A stretch of 64,000 bases of DNA, taken from Variovorax sp. E3. Its GTDB lineage: Bacteria; Pseudomonadota; Gammaproteobacteria; Burkholderiales; Burkholderiaceae_C. The notes beneath the pieces are model-generated. The model was not told the DNA's origin and ran no database searches. It saw only the letters and a program-made list of their open reading frames with translations. Shown piece by piece: positions 55,084 through 64,000 of the stretch. The position numbers were made by a program, and so were the translations under genes. Numbering within the stretch: the first letter of the stretch is position 1; each line of letters starts with the position of its first letter. The DNA is taken from contig NZ_MOWM01000007.1 in assembly GCF_016082275.1 (NCBI RefSeq), positions 58,333 to 122,332 of the forward strand, given 5' to 3'.

Positions 55084-56789
55084 ATGACTGCTGCACAAGA
55101 CACCCTCTACCCCACGCCGTTCGAGGCGGGCAACGGCAACCAGACCACCACCTGGGCCGAGTGCGTGGCGTTCTACGAACGGCTGGCCGCGCGCTTTCCC
55201 GGGGTGCTGCAGTGGCGCCGCATCGGCGTGTCGGACACCGGCGTGCCGATGCATGCGGGCGTGGTCACTGCCGACGGCGTGTTCGACCGCGAAACACTCC
55301 AACGGCAAGGCCGCCCGGTGTTCTTCAACAACAACGGCATCCACCCCGGCGAGCCCGAAGGCATCGACGCCTGCATGGCGCTGGTGCGCGACTTCTGCAC
55401 GCAGCCCGCCCGGCTGGCGGCGCTGGGCGGCACGGTGTTTCTGTTCATTCCGGTCTACAACGTGGACGGGTGCGTGAACCGGCAAGACACCGCGCGCGCG
55501 AACCAGCTCGGGCCCGAGTTCTTCGGCTTTCGCGGCAACGGCCGGCACCTGGACCTGAACCGCGATTTCATCAAGTGCGACAGCCTGGCCGCGCAGGTGT
55601 TCAACCAGTTCTTCACCGCCTGGAACCCGGACGTGATGGTCGACACCCACACGTCCAACGGCGCGGACTACAGCTACACCATGACGCTGATCCCGACCCA
55701 GCCCGACAAGCTGGGCGGCGGGCTGGGCGCCTTCCTGCGCGAGCGCATGCTGCCCGCGATCTACGGCGACATGCGCCAGCGCGGCTGGCCCACCTGTCCC
55801 TACATGAACCTGCTGGCCGAGACGCCCGACGACGGCATCGAAGACTTCCTCGACCTGCCGCGCTTTTCCACGGGCTATGCCGCGCTGCACCACACCATCG
55901 GCTTCATGCCGGAAACCCACATGCTCAAGCCCTTCGCGGATCGCGTGGCGTCGATGCGCACGCTGGTCGAGGTGGTGCTGGACTTCACCGTGGCGCATGC
56001 CGCGCAGATTCAGGCCCTGCGCCGTGACGCACGGGCCGCGGCGGCGCGGCAGGCGCGCTGGCCGGTGTCGTGGCGCAACGACCGCAGCCGCCGGCCAGCC
56101 TGCGCTTCCAGGGCTATGCGGCGGTTCGCACGCCCAGCAAGCTCGGCCACTACGAACGGCTGGCCTACGACCGCAGCCAGCCGTGGGAAAAAGACATCGT
56201 GCACTTCGACCGCTGCGTGGACGTTGTGTCCGTCGCCGCGCCCAAGGCCTACCTCGTGCCCCAGGCCTGGCGCGAAGTGATCGAGCGGCTGGCATGGAAC
56301 GGCGTCGCCATGCGGCGCCTGGATGCCGACGAGGTGTTCGGCGCGGCGCGGGTGTACCGCATCCAGCGCGTGGCCTCCCGCGCCAACGCCTACGAGGGGC
56401 ACATGTTCCACGACGAAGTGGAACTGGCCGAACGCACCGAGCCCTTCCAGGCGCGCGCGGGCGACGTGTGGATATCGCTCGACCAGCCCCATGCCCGCTA
56501 TGCGGTCGAGACGCTGGAGCCCGAAGCGCACGACAGCTTCTTCCGCTGGGGCTTCTTCAACAGCGTGCTGGAGAAGAAGGAGAACTTTTCTGACTACGTC
56601 TTCGAAGACACGGCACTGCGGATGCTGGAGGAAGAGCCCGCGCTGAAGACGCTGTTCGAGCAGTGGAAGTCGGACCATCCCGAGAAGCTGTCCGACCCGG
56701 CCGCGGTGCTGGGTTTTGTCTTCGCGCACGGCCGGCGCCATGCGGAGCCCGAGTGGCGGCGCTACCCGGTGGTGGCGCTGATGGGGTGA
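55084..56789 (+). CDS. M14-family zinc carboxypeptidase (frameshifted)
   Basis: About 568 residues after repair. The zinc site has the HPGEPE motif (GIHPGEPEG, near residue 91) and the third ligand is in VMVDTHTSNG (near 190). A second-half beta domain (about 340-568) follows the peptidase fold. One base is lost near 56081-56084 (between SWRND and QPPASLRF), at the domain boundary. No signal peptide, so cytoplasmic. Substrate unknown; the family includes succinylglutamate desuccinylase-like enzymes. Confidence 0.84.
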
Positions 56790-56879
56790 CCGGCGCGGGG
56801 CGCAATTTTTTCCAAGTCCTGAAGGCGGCGTGCCTTTACGCTGCGCCCATTCCACACCAACGCCTTCGGGCCAGCGCAC

Positions 56880-57715
56880 ATGCCTCTTTCCGAAACACGC
56901 CAGCGAGCCGATGCCTTTCACCGGTTGCACACCGGCCCTGAACCGCTGGTGCTCGTGAACGCCTGGGACGCCGTCAGCGCCCGCATCGTCGAGCGCGCCG
57001 GGGCCACGGCCATCGGCACCACGAGCGCGGGCATGGCTTGGTCGCTCGGCTACGCGGACGGCGAGCGCATGCCGGCCGGCGAAATGCTCGCCGCCTGCGC
57101 CCGCATCTGCCGCGTGGCGAGCGTGCCGGTGAGCGTTGACATCGAACAGGGCTTCGGCGACAGCACGCAGGCCGTGGCCGACGTGGCGGGCGCGCTGATC
57201 GACAGGGGCGCGGCCGGCATCAACATCGAGGACGGCACGCGCCCGGGCACGCGCGAGCTGATGCCGCCGCAGGTGCTGTGCGAGCGCATCGCCGCCATCC
57301 GCAAGCTGGACGCGCGCTTCTTCATCACGCGCGCACCGACGCCTACTTCGTGCCCTGGGAAGACCCGGCGGCGCGTTTCGCGGAGGCGCAACGACGCGCG
57401 CGCCTTTATGTGGCAGCGGGTGCGGACGGCGTCTTCGTGCCCGGCATGTCCAGCCTCGACGAAATCGCGGCCCTGGCCGGCGCGCTGGACAAGCCGCTGA
57501 ACGTCTACGCGGGCTACGCCGGCGCCCCGTCGGCCGGGGTGCTGGCACACGCCGGGGCGCGGCGCATCAGCCTGGGCTGCGGCCCGCTGCAATCGGCGCT
57601 GGGGCTGGTGGGGCGCATCGCCGCGCAGGCCTTCGGGCACGGCCGCTTCGACACGATGGGCGAGGGCATGCTGTCGGTCGGCGAGATCAACGGGCTCTTT
57701 TCCGCCACGCCCTGA
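56880..57715 (+). CDS. Isocitrate lyase / PEP mutase-family enzyme (frameshifted)
   Basis: About 278 residues after repair. A TIM-barrel protein of the ICL/PEPM superfamily (C-C bond lyases such as methylisocitrate or oxaloacetate-type lyases). PVSVDIEQGFGD carries the metal-site Asp, GAAGINIEDGT is characteristic, and FFI-ARTDAYF is the family segment broken by the lost base near 57325-57327. The usual KKCGH catalytic loop of true isocitrate lyases is absent, as in PEP-mutase-like members. Substrate not assigned. Confidence 0.85.
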
Positions 57716-57784
57716 GCCCCGCGCCGCCCCGGTGGGTTCGGGTACAGTGGGCGCCCCTTGCCGCAGCCGACCCCGCCCGAACCC

Positions 57785-58504
57785 ATGTCTTCGCACAGCA
57801 TCCACCTCGAGGCGGTGACGCTGGTGCGCGGCAACCAGCACGTCTTCGAAGGGCTGACGCTCAGCCTGCGGGAAACGCGCATCGGCCTGGTCGGCGACAA
57901 CGGGGCGGGCAAGAGCAGCCTGTTCCGGCTCATCAGCGGGCTCGAGCAGCCGCAGCAAGGGCGCGTGCTCGTGCATGGCTGCGACACGCAGGCCGACCGC
58001 AAGCAGCTGCCGAAGCACGTGGGGCTGATGTTCCAGAACCCCGACGACCAGATCATCTTCCCGACCGTGGCCGAGGAGCTGGCCTTCAGCCTCACGGCGC
58101 GCGGCGAGACGCGGCAGGCGGCGCGGCAGCAGGCGCGCGAGTTCCTGGCGCAGCGCGGGCTCGATGCCTGGGCCGGGCGCGCCGTCGGTGAGCTGAGCCA
58201 GGGGCAGCGCCAGCAGGTGTGCCTGCTGGCCTTGCAGATCAGCCGGCCGGCCACGCTGCTGCTCGACGAGCCTTTCGCCAGCCTCGACTTGCTGAGCCAG
58301 GCGCGGCTGGCCGCGCAGCTCGACGCCACGGACCAGCAGATCGTCGTGTCCACCCATCTGCTCGAACACGTCTACGACTTCGAGCGCGTGCTGTGGCTCG
58401 AGCAGGGCAAGGTGCGCGCCGACGGGCCGGGCCGCGAGGTCTGCGAGGCCTATGCCGAGAACGTGCGCGAGCGCGCCGCGGCGGAGCGCGGCCGCCATGC
58501 GTAG
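57785..58504 (+). CDS. bioM: Biotin ECF transporter ATPase
   Basis: A 239-residue ABC ATPase of the energy-coupling-factor type. Walker A is GDNGAGKSS (near residue 38), the signature LSQGQRQQV and Walker B TLLLDEPFAS. The Q-loop segment MFQNPDDQIIFPTV is typical of ECF ATPases. Its stop lies within the start of bioN, and bioY follows, which defines the BioMNY biotin importer. Confidence 0.92.
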   Translation: MSSHSIHLEAVTLVRGNQHVFEGLTLSLRETRIGLVGDNGAGKSSLFRLISGLEQPQQGRVLVHGCDTQADRKQLPKHVGLMFQNPDDQIIFPTVAEELAFSLTARGETRQAARQQAREFLAQRGLDAWAGRAVGELSQGQRQQVCLLALQISRPATLLLDEPFASLDLLSQARLAAQLDATDQQIVVSTHLLEHVYDFERVLWLEQGKVRADGPGREVCEAYAENVRERAAAERGRHA

Positions 58505-59089
58505 CCTCTATTCGGAACAGCCGACGTGGATGCACGCGATGGCGGCGTGGGTCAAGCTCGCGGTGCTGTCGGTGTGCGGCACGCTGCTGGTGCTGGTCGA
58601 GGCCCCGGTGCACCTGGCCATCGCATGTGCCGTGGTGCTGCTGATCTTCACGTCGCTCGGGGCGCCCGCGTGGCGCCGCGTGCGCATGCTGCTCGGCGTG
58701 GCCATCGCCGGCGCCTGATCATCGGTTTTCACTGGGCCATGGGCACGACACCGCTCGGCGTGGCGAGTGCGCTGCGCCTGGCCAGCGCGGCCACGCTTGC
58801 GCTGATGCTGACCCTGACCACGCGCTTCGAAGACCTGCTGGCCGTGCTCGAAGCCGTGCTGCATCCCTTGCAGCGCCTGGGCGTGCCGACCGAGCGGATC
58901 GCGCTGGGGCTTGGCCTGATGCTGCGCTTCGCCGAGAATTTCTATGTGCAGTGGCAGCGCCTGGACGATGCCTACCGCGCGCGCTCGGGCCGCGGCGGCG
59001 GCCTGAGGCTGCTGGCGCCGTTGACCATCCGCACGCTGCAGACGGCGGAGCGCGTGGCCGACGCGCTGGCCGCGCGGCTCGGCCGCTGA
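58497..59089 (+). CDS. bioN: Biotin ECF transporter T component (frameshifted)
   Basis: About 197 residues after repair. A short EcfT-type membrane coupling protein with about four hydrophobic segments and a C-terminal coupling helix containing AYRARSGRGGG, the Ala-Arg-Ser/Gly signature that docks on the ATPase. A base is lost near 58713-58715 (LLGVAIAGA then IIGFHW). It overlaps bioM by eight bases. BioN links BioM ATP hydrolysis to BioY. Confidence 0.88.
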
Positions 59090-59121
59090 ACCTTCTTCTT
59101 CTCGATTGCAAATTGATCGCC

Positions 59122-59712
59122 ATGACCACCACCGGCTCCCTCACTTCGTCCCGCTCCCTGTCTTACATCGCGCTGTTCGCGGCGCTGATGGCGGTGTTCG
59201 GCCTGATCCCCAAGATCGACCTGCCGTTCGGCGTGCCGATCACGCTGCAGTCGCTGGGCGTGATGCTGGCGGGCTGCCTGCTCGGGCCGCGCCGGGGCTT
59301 CCTGGCCATCGCGCTGTTCCTGCTGGCGGTGGCGCTGGGCCTGCCGCTGCTGCCGGGCGGCCGTGGCGGCCTGAGCGTGTTCGTGGCGCCGGCCGGGGGC
59401 TTCCTGTTCGGCTGGATGTTCGGTGCCTTCGCCTGCGGCCTGCTGATGCGCCTTGCGATGCGCCGCATGGCCGGCGCGACGGGCCTGCCGCTGCTGGCGG
59501 CGGCTTTCCTCTCGTCGGTGGTCGGCGGCATTGCCGTGGTCTATGCCTTCGGCATCGTCGGGCTCTCGTGGATCGCCCACATGTCGCTGTCGCAGGCCGC
59601 GCTGGCCATGCTGGTCTTCATTCCGGGCGACCTCATCAAGTGCGGCATCTGCGCGATGCTCGTGCAGACGGTGATGCGCGGCATGCCGGCCTGGCGGCTC
59701 GACCGCGACTGA
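59122..59712 (+). CDS. bioY: Biotin transporter substrate-binding component
   Basis: A 196-residue integral membrane protein that binds biotin, with six hydrophobic segments. The segments PFGVPITLQSLGVMLAGCLLG and LLPGGRGGLSVFVAPAGGFL are hallmark BioY motifs. It forms the S-component of the BioMNY importer with the two preceding genes. Intact. It ends 12 bases from the convergent next gene. Confidence 0.95.
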   Translation: MTTTGSLTSSRSLSYIALFAALMAVFGLIPKIDLPFGVPITLQSLGVMLAGCLLGPRRGFLAIALFLLAVALGLPLLPGGRGGLSVFVAPAGGFLFGWMFGAFACGLLMRLAMRRMAGATGLPLLAAAFLSSVVGGIAVVYAFGIVGLSWIAHMSLSQAALAMLVFIPGDLIKCGICAMLVQTVMRGMPAWRLDRD

Positions 59713-59724
59713 TTTTCGGCCGGC

Positions 59725-60207
59725 CTACGCGGCGCGCCGGGTGAAGACGGTGGCCGAGAGGTAGTCCTTGCGCGGGCCGCGCACCGTGTGGCGGATCTCG
59801 AACGAGCCGTCCGCCAAGAAGCGGTAGCTGCTGTCGTAGGTGTCGGGCGTGCACAGGTGCGTGGCCGACCCGGCGAGCGCGTCGCCGTCGCGCACGATGC
59901 CGATGGCGTGGAACAGGCGCGGCGGCGTCTCGGCGAAGTGCACCACGAAGCCGCCGGGCGCGCGCTCGAAGAGGTATTCGCGGTGCCCGTCGAACTCCTT
60001 GCCGTCGGCCAGCCGGATGCGGCCTTCCTCGCGGTACTTCAGCACGCCCTGCCCGCCGGGGGTGAACACGGCGATGCCGGTCATGGAGGCCTGGCCTTCG
60101 ATGGTCCGCGCCAGCGTCCAGGCGCCGGCCAGCGCGTCGAAGACGGCATCGGCGGTGCCCCAGGGCGTCAGGGGCGCAAAAGAGGTCGAAGAGGGCGGCG
60201 CACGCAT
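59725..60207 (-). CDS. DUF6314-type small protein
   Basis: A 160-residue cytoplasmic protein of lipocalin-like beta composition. Segments WTLARTIEGQASMTGIAVF, YREEGRIRLADGKEF and YDSSYRFLADGSFEIRHTVRGPRKDY match a family annotated as DUF6314; assignment is from memory. Function unknown. An alternative start is ATG within ASMTGIAV but the N-terminal half belongs to the domain. Confidence 0.75.
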   Translation of the reverse strand: MRAPPSSTSFAPLTPWGTADAVFDALAGAWTLARTIEGQASMTGIAVFTPGGQGVLKYREEGRIRLADGKEFDGHREYLFERAPGGFVVHFAETPPRLFHAIGIVRDGDALAGSATHLCTPDTYDSSYRFLADGSFEIRHTVRGPRKDYLSATVFTRRAA

Positions 60208-60392
60208 CCGGACACTCTACGACAAGCCGTTTGCGCCTTTTCCGATGTGTGATTGTTTCCGTAGTGTGAACACCGCGGTTCCGTTTGCTAAGGGTTTTTA
60301 CTTAGACAACGGCGCACAATTGATCCCATGGACCAGCCCTTCAGCTGATCCAGACCAAGAACCAAAAATCAAACCAATTGAAGGAAATCCAA

Positions 60393-60772
60393 ATGACCGC
60401 CTCGAAGATCCTCTCCGCCGTTGCCCTCGCCCTGCTGGCCGTTGCCGGTGGCGCCCATGCCGAAACCTATGACGGCGTGCATCAACTGACCTCGGCCGCC
60501 AGCCGCGCCGACGTCGCCAGCCAGGCCGTCGTGGCCGCGCACAGCGCCAACCCCTACGCCACCGCGCCAACGCCGGCCCGGCCCAAGTGATTGTTTCGAC
60601 GGCCAACCGCGCCACCGTTCGCGCCGAAGCCGTGGCCGCCGCGCACAGCGACAACCCGTACGCCGAAGGCGCATCGGCAGGCGTGGCACCCGTGCTGGCC
60701 AGCACGGTGGACCGCGCGGCAGTGCGCGCAGCGGCCCGTGCCGCCGCTCGCGGCGACGCGCTTCCGCTGTAA
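60393..60772 (+). CDS. Small exported protein with three short repeats (frameshifted)
   Basis: About 126 residues after repair. A signal peptide ends near AHAET. The mature part has three copies of an Ala-rich unit: SAASRADVASQAVVAAHSANPY, VSTANRATVRAEAVAAAHSDNPY and ASTVDRAAVRAAARAAARGD, where the first two are most alike. A base is lost near 60565-60567, between repeats 1 and 2. I do not know a function; such secreted Ala-rich helical proteins are common in Comamonadaceae. A strong terminator follows at 60817. Confidence 0.72.
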
Positions 60773-60816
60773 TTTGTCGGCAGCGTGCCCGCTTCGGTGG
60801 GCATCGATCGAAAAAA

Positions 60817-60850
60817 GGCCGGGCCATGCATTGCATGGCCCGGCCTTTTT
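60817..60850 (+). terminator. Strong intrinsic terminator
   Basis: A 14-bp perfect inverted repeat (60817-60830 with 60832-60845) is flanked by six A residues on the left and five T residues on the right, so it can work in either direction. It closes the small exported-protein gene. Confidence 0.92.
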
Positions 60851-60903
60851 GCATGCACGGGGACGCTCATGACCGGCTCATACGCCGTCCGTATCATGGG
60901 TCG

Positions 60904-61498
60904 ATGCAAGCCCAACCCCTCGCCCTGAACCCCGGCCAGACGGCCTCATCTCCATCGACCTGCAACACAGCAACGTGGGCCGCCAGCTCGCGCCGCACAC
61001 CGCCGCCGATGTGGTGCAGCGGAGCAAGCGCATCGCCGACAGCCTGCGCGCGGCCGGCGGCACCGTCGTCTGGGTGCGCGTGGACGTGACCGCGCTGCTG
61101 AGCCTGCGGCGGACGCCTCCATCGGCCGCCCGCCCGGGTCGCCCGTGCCGCCGCCCGAGTTCTCCGAGCTGGTGCCCGAGCTGCAGGTGCAGGCGGCCGA
61201 CGTGCGCATCACCAAGCGCCAGTGGGGCGCGTTCTACGGCACCGACCTCGACCAGCAACTGCGCCGCCGCGGCATCAAGACGCTGGTGATGAGCGGCATC
61301 GCGACCAACTTCGGCGTCGAATCGACCGCGCGCGCGGCCTTCGACCGGGGTTACGAGCTGGTGTTCGTGGAAGACGCGATGAGCTCGCTGGCGGCCGAGC
61401 CGCATGACTTCGCGAACAAGGAGCTGTTCCCGCGCATGGGCCGCGTGCGTTCGACCGACGTGCTGCTGGAGGCCATCGCGGCCGGCGCGCAGCGCTGA
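60904..61498 (+). CDS. Isochorismatase-like cysteine hydrolase (two frameshifts)
   Basis: About 198 residues after repair. The Asp of the catalytic triad is in ALISIDLQHSN, Lys in ITKRQWGAFYGTDLD, and the region of the catalytic Cys reads VMSGIATNFGVESTARAAFD, where most members have GVxTNxCV; here Phe-Gly follows Asn. The cysteine itself is therefore not visible, so activity is doubtful or altered. Bases are lost near 60943-60945 and 61105-61107. Family enzymes hydrolyse amides such as nicotinamide or isochorismate. Confidence 0.78.
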
Positions 61499-61517
61499 CG
61501 ACGGCCGCTTGCCTGGG

Positions 61518-62218
61518 TCAGCGCCGCGCGGGCAGCCGGCGCAGGGGGCGACGAGGAAGGGCGCGCCGGCGTCTGTGTCGGCGTCCGTGTCGTGCAGTGC
61601 CACTGACCACAGGGCCGTGCCGTCGTCGTCTTCAGGGCGTGCGCACAGCGTGCCCATGTAGAGCAGCCGCGTCGCCCGTGGGTCGTCGCACGGCATCACG
61701 GCCTCGTCGCAGCAGGTGTCCGCCACCGACGCCTCGCCCCCGGCCCCTGGACGATGCAGGGCGCGCCGCATCAGCCGCAAGCTCAGGCGCGCCGGTGGCG
61801 CCGTGCGTTCACCCGCCTGCGCCACGGGCACCGTCGCGCGCAGCCGCAGCTCGAGCGGCTCGCCGGCGCGAAAGCCCTCGCCACGTTCCAGCGAAATGTT
61901 CTCCAGCGCCATGCGCACGCGGCGCCGCTCGCGCAGCGTCGTGAAGACGAACACCACCGTCAGCACCGAGAAGCCCGCGAACACCGGCACCCCGACCACC
62001 ATCCAGAGCCATTGCCAGCCGCCGGCCAGCGCCCAGGTGATCGCCTGGAAACCGAACACCGCGAAGAAGGCCAGCACCGCGAGCGCGATCAGCCACCCGA
62101 GCCAGTCGGCGGCCGACTTCGGGGCGCGCTCGGTGGCCTGCGGCGCGCCCGAGGTCCACGCGGCCGGCAGCCGTTCCTCGAAGGGTGGCAGGTCGATGGC
62201 GGGTGGGTGCTGCGGCAT
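61518..62218 (-). CDS. Membrane protein of unknown function (frameshifted near its end)
   Basis: About 233 residues. Two adjacent hydrophobic segments (about 42-64 and 70-98) are followed by a soluble domain with RVRMALENISLERGEGFRAGEPLELRLRA, then an acidic stretch near 180-200. The last ten codons need one added base in a G-run at 61544-61548 to end as LRRLPARR; otherwise the frame runs on into the cysteine-hydrolase region. I do not recognise it. Convergent with the cysteine hydrolase. Confidence 0.6.
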
Positions 62219-62457
62219 GAAGAGGCGCCGAGCATAGCCACTCCCGGCCATGCGGCAGAGCTTGCCTTCGCCGAAAGGCGCATTGCCTTGGCGCGGGGCA
62301 TCCCGCATGATGACGCGGGGCGAAAGGGGAGGGTCGCAGGACTTCATGCTTTCGCATTAATGCATCAAGGTGGTGCGCTCGGGCGAAAATACGGCGCGCT
62401 CCCGCCAGGAAAAAGAAAGCACGATCCGCCGCCGCACGAGGCGGCAACCCTCTACGC

Positions 62458-63063
62458 ATGGCCCTCACTCTCGACCCCGAAGACACGCGCGGACGCATCC
62501 ACGACCTGGTGTGGTGCGGCTTTCATCCCGACGCCGACGTCGAATGGATGATCACCGACGAGTACCTGGACCCCGACGAGCTCACGGCCGAGGACCGTGC
62601 CTGGGTCAAGGCCGAAACCGGGTTGGCCTGCGCCGCCAAGCACGCCGCCGAAGCCGGCTGGCCCGCGCAGACCGAGTACGACCGGCTCGAAGCCGTGTTC
62701 GCGCAACTGCGCGCCGAGAAGATCATTGCGCTGCACCGCGCCGGCAACACGCTGTCCGACGGGCACGACGACGTGCGCGAACAGTGGCGTGCCGCGGGCC
62801 GCCTGGCTTCGGGCATTCGCGGCTGCTGCTTCTATCACTCGCAGGACCTGGATACGGTGGTGCGCACCGGCCGCCTGCACCTGGCGTTCAGCGGCGGCAT
62901 GATCCCTGAGATCGAGCAGCGCGAGGCCAATACCGTGCTGGTGGGCCAGCGCATCGCCGAGCTGCTGCGCGCGGCCGGCTTCGGCGTGCAGTGGAGCGGC
63001 GACATCAACGAGCGCATCGAAGCCGACCTCGGCCAATGGCGCAAGCGAGGCCCCTCCGCGTGA
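62458..63063 (+). CDS. DUF6891-type hypothetical protein
   Basis: A 201-residue acidic soluble protein without signal peptide. Segments DLVWCGFHPDADVEWMI, GIRGCCFYHSQDLDTVV and AAGFGVQWSGDINERI match a family annotated DUF6891 (from memory). Function unknown. It overlaps the following GTG start by four bases. Confidence 0.78.
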   Translation: MALTLDPEDTRGRIHDLVWCGFHPDADVEWMITDEYLDPDELTAEDRAWVKAETGLACAAKHAAEAGWPAQTEYDRLEAVFAQLRAEKIIALHRAGNTLSDGHDDVREQWRAAGRLASGIRGCCFYHSQDLDTVVRTGRLHLAFSGGMIPEIEQREANTVLVGQRIAELLRAAGFGVQWSGDINERIEADLGQWRKRGPSA

Positions 63064-64000
63064 GCGTGCAGGCCTGGCAGCCGCCGCGCCGCATCGACGC
63101 GATCGATTTCTGGCTGCGCACGCGGCTGCTGGCCGCGGCCCATGCGCTGCGCGAAACGCTGCGGCCCTCGGCCCGGCGCTGGCCTGCCGACAGCCACGCA
63201 CTGGCCGATGCGCCCGTGCTCGCGCAACACCGCACGCCGCTGTGGTCCGACGGCCGTGCCGATGAATTTCCGCTCGTGGCCGGCAAGGTGCAGAACCTGC
63301 GCGTGGCGCGCCGCGCCTTCGACGCCGTCGAGGTGCCGGCGGCGAGGTGCTGAGCTTCTGGCGCCAGCTCGGGCGGCCCGCCGCGTGGCGCGGCTTCGTC
63401 GTGGGGCGCGAACTGCGCGAGGGCTGCGTGGTGCCGACGCTGGCTGGCGGCCTCTGCCAGCTGTCGAATGCGTTGGCCACGGTGGCGGCGCGCGCGGGCT
63501 TCGAGCTGGTCGAGCACCACGGGCACACGGCGCGCATCGAGCAGGCTGACGCCGCCGATGGTGACGCGGTCGACGCAACGGTGTTCTGGAACTACGTCGA
63601 CCTGAAGCTGCGCGCGAAGCACGCCTGGCGGCTCGAGGTGGAGCTGACCGACAGCGAGCTGGTGCTGCGCATTCGCGCGCGTGCGCCGTCGGCTTCGGCC
63701 GCGTTGCCCGTCGTGCTGCGTCGCGCGAATGAAGAAGAGGGCACGTCGCCCGCACTGCCCCTGGCACGCGGCTGCCTGAGCTGCGACCAGACCGCGTGCT
63801 TTCGCCATCGGCCTCGCATCGACATCGCACCGCAGGGGCTCACCGCCGTTCTCGTCGATGGCTGGACGCCCGAGTTCGCGCGCTATCTGCAGGCGACGCA
63901 CGCGGATGCGCAACGCAAGCAGCCCGTGCCGTTGCGGCTCGCGTTCTGGCGCGCGTTGGCGGCGGGCTGGCGGCGCGAGCCGGTGGCCGCGGGCGCGCCG
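63060..64000 (+). CDS. VanW-family protein (frameshifted, runs past window end)
   Basis: VanW is an accessory protein of unknown biochemical role found in some vancomycin clusters and widely elsewhere. The family core VVPTLAGGLCQLSNALATVA and VFWNYVDLKLR is clear. A base is lost near 63337-63342 (VPA then GEVLSFWRQLG). Downstream, CLSCDQTACFRHRPR has a C-x2-C-x4-C cluster, an unusual possible metal or iron-sulfur site. The start GTG 63060 overlaps the preceding stop. The 3' end lies beyond base 64000. Confidence 0.82.

Noticed and set aside
57785..59712. Cobalt, nickel or generic ECF importer
   Set aside because: The substrate component shows BioY hallmark motifs, so the system is assigned to biotin.
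1..64000. Real pseudogenes, or programmed frameshifting in the broken genes
   Set aside because: No slippery heptamers are needed, all breaks are simple run shortening, and essential ssb is among them. Sequence error explains all cases.
1..64000. CRISPR arrays, insertion sequences, prophage or RNA genes
   Set aside because: I found no regularly spaced repeats, transposase or integrase gene, terminal inverted repeats flanking genes, tRNA-like cloverleaf or rRNA segment.

Overview
This is about 64 kb of a GC-rich betaproteobacterial chromosome. The gene repertoire (orphan Bug-type receptors, LysR regulators paired with enolase-superfamily and RraA-type genes, a 7TM sensor kinase, BioMNY, heavy codon bias to G/C in third positions) suggests Burkholderiales, most likely Comamonadaceae such as Variovorax; the genus is inference. 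I see no rRNA or tRNA gene, CRISPR array, insertion sequence or phage gene. Housekeeping genes (uvrA, ssb, mrdA, yebC) alternate with catabolic and transport clusters.

Layout. 1-2.5 kb: two-component system. 2.6-7.3 kb: a 1570-residue secreted protein combining propellers, LamG, PKD, a two-haem cytochrome and a ricin-type lectin. 7.4-17.1 kb: divergent sugar or polyol cluster with an ABC importer, aldo/keto reductase and DhnA/LsrF-like aldolase on the minus strand, and an FGGY kinase, GlpD-like dehydrogenase and GntR regulator on the plus strand; three copies of TGTYAYGACA lie between the arms. 17-23 kb: EamA exporter, uvrA, a ClC channel, ssb. 23.5-28.1 kb: LysR regulator, mandelate-racemase-like enzyme, Bug receptor, SDR and RraA-like protein. 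28.2-32 kb: LysR, Bug receptor and gamma-glutamyltransferase. 32.4-46.3 kb: a TetR-linked cluster that looks like a complete uptake and breakdown route for a D-amino-acid-containing peptide. It has an outer-membrane receptor, an Ala-Glu-type epimerase, a penicillin-recognising hydrolase resembling MlrB and D-aminopeptidase, an MFS carrier, an MlrC-like M81 peptidase, an alpha-oxoamine-synthase-like PLP enzyme, RidA, a DadA-like dehydrogenase and its own TonB-ExbB-ExbD-ExbD. 46.5-50.7 kb: nuclease, PBP2, FTR1-type permease and a small hypothetical gene. 51-53.7 kb: siderophore receptor and a divergent Fur-family protein. 53.7-57.7 kb: GFA protein, YebC, an M14 peptidase and a PEP-mutase-like enzyme. 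57.8-59.7 kb: BioMNY. 59.7-64 kb: small secreted and hypothetical genes, a cysteine hydrolase and a VanW-family gene cut by the window end.

Two points matter for any reader. First, the peptide cluster is the best candidate for an undescribed system: its two ends, the receptor promoter and the tetR/hydrolase promoter, share a 14-bp motif TGAnTnCTCnTTCA, so one TetR protein may control all of it. Second, 16 genes, including essential ssb, are broken by 17 single-base losses, all explicable as shortening of a run of identical bases. These look like sequencing errors, so I annotate each as one gene and give the position of the break.
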